DNA of 64,000 nucleotides. It comes from Saitoella complicata NRRL Y-17804 (lineage: Eukaryota > Ascomycota > Saitoellomycetes > Saitoellales > Saitoellaceae). Position 1 is the stretch's first letter. Every line of letters begins with the position of its first letter. This document shows positions 60,119-64,000 of the stretch, piece after piece. The notes under the pieces were generated by a model. That model saw only the letters and a program-made list of their open reading frames with translations. It searched no databases and was not told the origin of the DNA. Position numbers and translations under genes: made by a program. The DNA lies in assembly GCF_001661265.1 (NCBI RefSeq), contig NW_017567007.1, positions 332,458-396,457 of the forward strand. Direction: 5' to 3'.

Positions 60119-60330
60119 GTTGAATAGGGCGAATTGAAGGTTTTTGCCTTTGTCGTATTTTTGGTTAAGGTTGTCGATAAGCCAAAACTTTGGTGCCCGA
60201 GTGCGTGGCTGACCAGGGTCCCGCAACTGCGCCGTGTATGGACGGCCTCGAGAGGAGTGTTTTTGTGCGTACTCGGAATGGAAAGATAGACGGTGAAAAT
60301 TCTGATCCCTCGATCCAACGCTTGAACGAG

Positions 60331-63300
60331 ATGTCCCTTCAATCATGGGTGTCGGACAAGACCCTTAAATACCTCGGAATGTCCGATGCAGCCATCGTGG
60401 ACTACTTCATCGCGGAGGCATCGTCCGCCCGCTCCTCGGACATTCTGTACGACAAGCTCGTCGGCTCTGGACTGCCAGAAGATAACGAGTCCAGAAGATT
60501 CACAGACGAACTGTGGGGCCGTGCGCCAAGGAAAGCGAAGGTTGCTTCAGTGTCCAAGAAGGATGCGGCACCTAAGAAGCAGGAGAGGTACGCATTGTTG
60601 CTCGATGACGACGAAGAGGAAGCTGCGCCAGTTGCAAGTGTATCTCGAAGAGACCGCGAGAAGGATCGCGACAGGGAAAGACGGAAAGAGCGGGTGCGGA
60701 GGAAAGATGACCGTGAGGATCGTTGGGCGTCGGATGAGGAGGAGAGGGAAGAGCGTGAGCGTAAGCGAAGACGACATGACCTCTCCCCATCACCACGAAG
60801 ACGGAGTACAACCCCAGAACGTAGACGGTCGAGAAGCCGGACACCGAATAGCGAGGATGAAGCACGACGAGCAGAGGAAGAGCGATTACGGGACATGAGA
60901 GAACGAGATAAATTCGCAGAACGACTAAAGAACAAAGACTCGTCAAGTACAAAGAAGGTCATCGAAGATCGCTCCTCCAAAAAAGACGAAGCCCGTCGCA
61001 ACCTCGCCGACGACCCCGAGGCCCGCTCCGCCGCCCTCCCCGAGCTCCGTCAACGTGCCCGTCAAGAATACCTCAAACTCCGCGAACAACAACAACTCGC
61101 TCTCCTCCGAAAACAAGTCCAAGATGACGAGATCCTGTTCCGCGGTGTTAAGTTAACGAGGAAGGAGAGGGAGCAGATTGAGTATAATAAGGAGGTCTTA
61201 CGGTTGGCGGAGGAGAGGATGAACATAGATGATGGGGCGGATGGGTATGTCATGCCTGAAGACTACATCACCGAGAAGGGTAAACTTGATATGAAAAAGA
61301 AGGAAGCGGCACTCTACGGACGCTACCAAGAGTCCAATCGCCGATCTGGCAAAAGCGGCAAAGACGAAGAAGACATCGGCGAAGGCGAACGCTGGGAAAT
61401 GGAACAAACCCACAAAGCCACATCCCAATACCAATACGGTGCACGCGACAAAGCACAAGCACCCCCACCAGAAGACGAGTACGAATACGTCTTTGACGAA
61501 TCCCAACAAATCGGGTTCATCATGGAATCCACCCTCGAAGGCCAGGTATCCAAAGACCAACAAGCCCTCGAACTCCAAATCAAAGCCGCAGAGCAGAAAG
61601 CCGCGAGTATCGAGGAGACACGGAAGAGTCTCCCAATGTACCAATACCGCGAACAGCTCCTCGAAGCGATCGAAGCGTACCAGATCCTCATCATCGTCGG
61701 CGAGACTGGATCAGGGAAAACTACGCAGATTCCACAATATCTGCACGAGGCTGGATACACCGCCAACGGCAAGAAAGTCGGGTGTACACAACCTCGTCGC
61801 GTCGCTGCCATGTCCGTCGCTGCCCGTGTCGCGGAAGAAGTCGGGACGAAAGTTGGCGGAGAGGTTGGATATGCTATCCGGTTCGAGGATTGTACGAGTG
61901 AGAAGACTGTCATCAAATACATGACGGACGGCATGCTTCTTCGTGAATTCCTCACCGAGCCCGATTTGGGGTCATATTCCGCGCTCATGATTGACGAGGC
62001 GCACGAGAGAACACTACACACCGACATCCTCTTCGGTCTCGTCAAGGATATCGCTCGATTCCGGCCTGATCTCAAGCTGCTGATTAGTAGTGCCACGATG
62101 GACGCGGAGAAGTTTGCGGAGTACTTCGATAACGCGCCCATTTTCAATATCCCCGGGCGAAGGTATCCGGTCGATATCCACTACACCCCACAACCTGAAG
62201 CCAACTACCTCCACGCGGCCGTAACAACCGTTTTCCAGATCCATACCACGCAGCCCAAGGGTGACATCCTCGTCTTCCTAACAGGCCAAGACGAAATCGA
62301 CGCCGCGGCCGAGAACCTAATGGAAACAGCAAAAAAACTGGGAGGCAAAATCGGGGAACTGATGATTTGTCCCATTTACGCAAATTTACCGAGCGAACTC
62401 CAAGCGAGGATCTTCGAGCCTACGCCGGAGGGTGCGAGGAAGGTTGTGCTTGCGACGAATATTGCGGAGACGAGTATTACGATTGATGGGGTGGTGTATG
62501 TTATTGACCCTGGGTTTGTGAAGGAGAATGTGTACAACCCGCGGACGGGGATGGAGAGTTTGGTTGTTACGCCGTGTTCCCGCGCCAGTGCCAACCAACG
62601 CTCCGGCCGCGCTGGACGAGTGGGGCCGGGGAAGTGTTTCCGACTGTACACCAAATGGGCTTTTTATAACGAGTTAGAACCCAACACGACACCCGAGATC
62701 CAGAGGACGAATCTGGGGAATGTCGTGTTGTTGTTGAAGAGTTTGGGCATCAACGACTTGATCGAATTCGATTTCATGGATCCGCCGCCTGCGGAGACGT
62801 TGATTCGGGCTTTGGAGATGTTGTATGCGCTTGGTGCGCTTAACGATAAGGGAGAGTTGACGAAAGTCGGGAGACAGATGGCTGAGTTCCCGACGGATCC
62901 CCAACTTGCTAAGGCGATGTTGGCGTCGGATAAGTATGGATGCGTGGAGGAAGTGCTTAGTATCATCTCCATGTTGGGTGAGGCAGCGAGCATCTTTTAC
63001 CGCCCGAAGGATAAGAAGGTGCACGCTGACCAAGCACGGGCGAATTTCACGAGACCTGGGGGTGATCACCTCACGCTTCTCAATATCTGGAATCAATGGG
63101 TGGATACAAATTTTAGTATGATATGGGCGAAGGAGAATTTCCTGCAGTACCGGAGTTTGTGCCGGGCACGGGATGTCCGGGATCAACTTGCGCGGTTGTG
63201 CGAGCGGGTAGAGATCGAGGTTACGGGAATCGCGAATAGCGACGTCCTGCCCATTCAAAAAGCACTGACGGCAGGATTCTTCTTCAACGCTGCACGGCTC

Positions 63301-63582
63301 CAGCGAGATGGGCAATCATACCGTACCGCCAAAACCGCACAAACGGTCTACATCCACCCCTCCTCAGTCCTCTTCGAGCAGAATCCAAAGTGGATCGTGT
63401 ATTATGAGTTGGTGTTGACGAGTAAGGAGTTTATGAGGCAGGTTATGCCGATCCAGTCGGAGTGGTTGGTGGAGGTTAGTCCGCATTACTATAAGGGAAA
63501 GGAGTTGGAGGAGTTGGATGGAGGGAGGGGAAAGAAGGGGATGCCGAAGAGTGTTGGGGCGAGTGCTGCCACTTCCAAGTAG
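60331..63582 (+). CDS. PRP2: DEAH-box splicing helicase, Prp2/DHX16 type
   Basis: 1,083 aa, single exon, from [19 protein letters not shown]; a longer start at 60238 is possible. Residues 1-330 are charged (Arg/Glu/Asp, RS-like: [19 protein letters not shown]). The DEAH core has [87 protein letters not shown] and [21 protein letters not shown]2 and OB-fold domains follow ([18 protein letters not shown]). The N-terminal features [20 protein letters not shown] and [16 protein letters not shown] are typical of DHX16/Prp2, which remodels the spliceosome before the first step. Confidence 0.92.
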   Translation: MSLQSWVSDKTLKYLGMSDAAIVDYFIAEASSARSSDILYDKLVGSGLPEDNESRRFTDELWGRAPRKAKVASVSKKDAAPKKQERYALLLDDDEEEAAPVASVSRRDREKDRDRERRKERVRRKDDREDRWASDEEEREERERKRRRHDLSPSPRRRSTTPERRRSRSRTPNSEDEARRAEEERLRDMRERDKFAERLKNKDSSSTKKVIEDRSSKKDEARRNLADDPEARSAALPELRQRARQEYLKLREQQQLALLRKQVQDDEILFRGVKLTRKEREQIEYNKEVLRLAEERMNIDDGADGYVMPEDYITEKGKLDMKKKEAALYGRYQESNRRSGKSGKDEEDIGEGERWEMEQTHKATSQYQYGARDKAQAPPPEDEYEYVFDESQQIGFIMESTLEGQVSKDQQALELQIKAAEQKAASIEETRKSLPMYQYREQLLEAIEAYQILIIVGETGSGKTTQIPQYLHEAGYTANGKKVGCTQPRRVAAMSVAARVAEEVGTKVGGEVGYAIRFEDCTSEKTVIKYMTDGMLLREFLTEPDLGSYSALMIDEAHERTLHTDILFGLVKDIARFRPDLKLLISSATMDAEKFAEYFDNAPIFNIPGRRYPVDIHYTPQPEANYLHAAVTTVFQIHTTQPKGDILVFLTGQDEIDAAAENLMETAKKLGGKIGELMICPIYANLPSELQARIFEPTPEGARKVVLATNIAETSITIDGVVYVIDPGFVKENVYNPRTGMESLVVTPCSRASANQRSGRAGRVGPGKCFRLYTKWAFYNELEPNTTPEIQRTNLGNVVLLLKSLGINDLIEFDFMDPPPAETLIRALEMLYALGALNDKGELTKVGRQMAEFPTDPQLAKAMLASDKYGCVEEVLSIISMLGEAASIFYRPKDKKVHADQARANFTRPGGDHLTLLNIWNQWVDTNFSMIWAKENFLQYRSLCRARDVRDQLARLCERVEIEVTGIANSDVLPIQKALTAGFFFNAARLQRDGQSYRTAKTAQTVYIHPSSVLFEQNPKWIVYYELVLTSKEFMRQVMPIQSEWLVEVSPHYYKGKELEELDGGRGKKGMPKSVGASAATSK

Positions 63583-64000
63583 TATGTCTTCCAAGATTAT
63601 CCAAATTCCAATATGACCCCCAAATATCTACTACTAGTCCGTCGAGGGCCGATGGCATCGGCCGTCGGTTTACGGCGCTGCTAACCCGTTTGTGGGGACG
63701 TTGAGGGTGAGTACGCTGGAACAGGAATAAGCCAGAACAATATTATTGGTAAAAAACAACTAAGAGGGCGAGCCTCGTATACCCACCTAATGCTCGGGGA
63801 CCCTTACCAACATGCACCCCCGTTTTGACGTTCTTTTGGTTAAATTGCTTAACCGCAACCCTCACTGGAGCACCCTGACCAATCCCCGAACCTGTTCGAC
63901 GTGGGAACTGTAAGGTGAACCGTCGTTCAGTGGACTAGCAGGGCGGATTCTTCCAATACCTGTGCCGTTCTTCGGATGGGATTCCTCGGGTCATAAGACC
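63583..64000. other. Intergenic to the window end
   Basis: 418 bp after the helicase gene. A short perfect palindrome (GGTTAA...TTAACC) lies near 63838. No gene is supported; a gene may start or end beyond the edge. Confidence 0.45.

Noticed and set aside
60190-60330. N-terminal extension of the PRP2-type helicase upstream of 60331
   Set aside because: The open frame has no conserved sequence and overlaps the region needed for the divergent DBP7 promoter; [10 protein letters not shown] is a better start, though 60238 stays possible.

Overview
This is nuclear DNA from a filamentous ascomycete (Pezizomycotina-type; I cannot name the class). The evidence is densely packed genes on both strands, many short introns (mostly 50-100 bp, GT...AG, CTNAC-like branch sites), MDV1/ULP1/PAT1/SEN54/TFA1-type fungal genes, a Zn2Cys6 regulator, a KTR/GT15 mannosyltransferase and eukaryotic tRNAs. 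It is mostly core housekeeping sequence with about 36 protein genes, 5 tRNAs and one 388-base assembly gap (32303-32690). No CRISPR array, bacterial operon or intact transposon is visible.

Layout. 0-13 kb: two genes with mitochondrial-type N-termini, an aldo-keto reductase, PAT1, a KTR mannosyltransferase, TFIIE-alpha, elongin C, a YMC-type carrier, the PIG-S subunit of GPI transamidase and a methyltransferase. 13-17.3 kb: MDV1 and GUA1, both broken by one inverted block. 17.6-31.3 kb: a small charged protein, SEN54, tRNA-Thr, an NMN-deamidase-like protein, ULP1, an allantoate-permease-type transporter, dihydroxy-acid dehydratase, a MoCF-domain protein, tRNA-Cys, a GILT-like protein and DPH3. 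31.5-40 kb: a mitochondrial SAM carrier truncated by the gap, an extended PMP3, ERV14, a GMF/ADF protein, RRP45, a zinc-cluster factor, a Gfo/Idh/MocA oxidoreductase and two more tRNA-Cys genes. 40-64 kb: a large unrecognised disordered protein, an LEA-like protein, a CLC channel, eIF3m, a fused holo-ACP-synthase/gamma-butyrobetaine-dioxygenase ORF, a SAM-domain protein, a secreted Cys/Thr repeat protein, a gene-poor stretch with a second identical tRNA-Thr, DBP7 and a PRP2/DHX16 helicase.

Main result. The block 15320-16405 is inverted relative to a deduced ancestral order. GMP synthase is cut between V251 and D252 of its SGGVDS P-loop: the 5' half lies on the minus strand and the 3' half on the plus strand. 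The same event removes the start codon and promoter from MDV1. Turning the block back restores both reading frames exactly (GUA1 545 aa, MDV1 668 aa), so both breakpoints can be placed to about a base. It is either a real double-gene-breaking inversion or a precise assembly error. Next in interest are the 611-aa ORF fusing an ACP-synthase-like domain that has lost both expected Mg-binding acidic residues to a carnitine-pathway dioxygenase, and the secreted protein built from CTEC repeats.

Exon boundaries were worked out by hand from splice motifs, reading-frame continuity and remembered family similarity; no database search was run.
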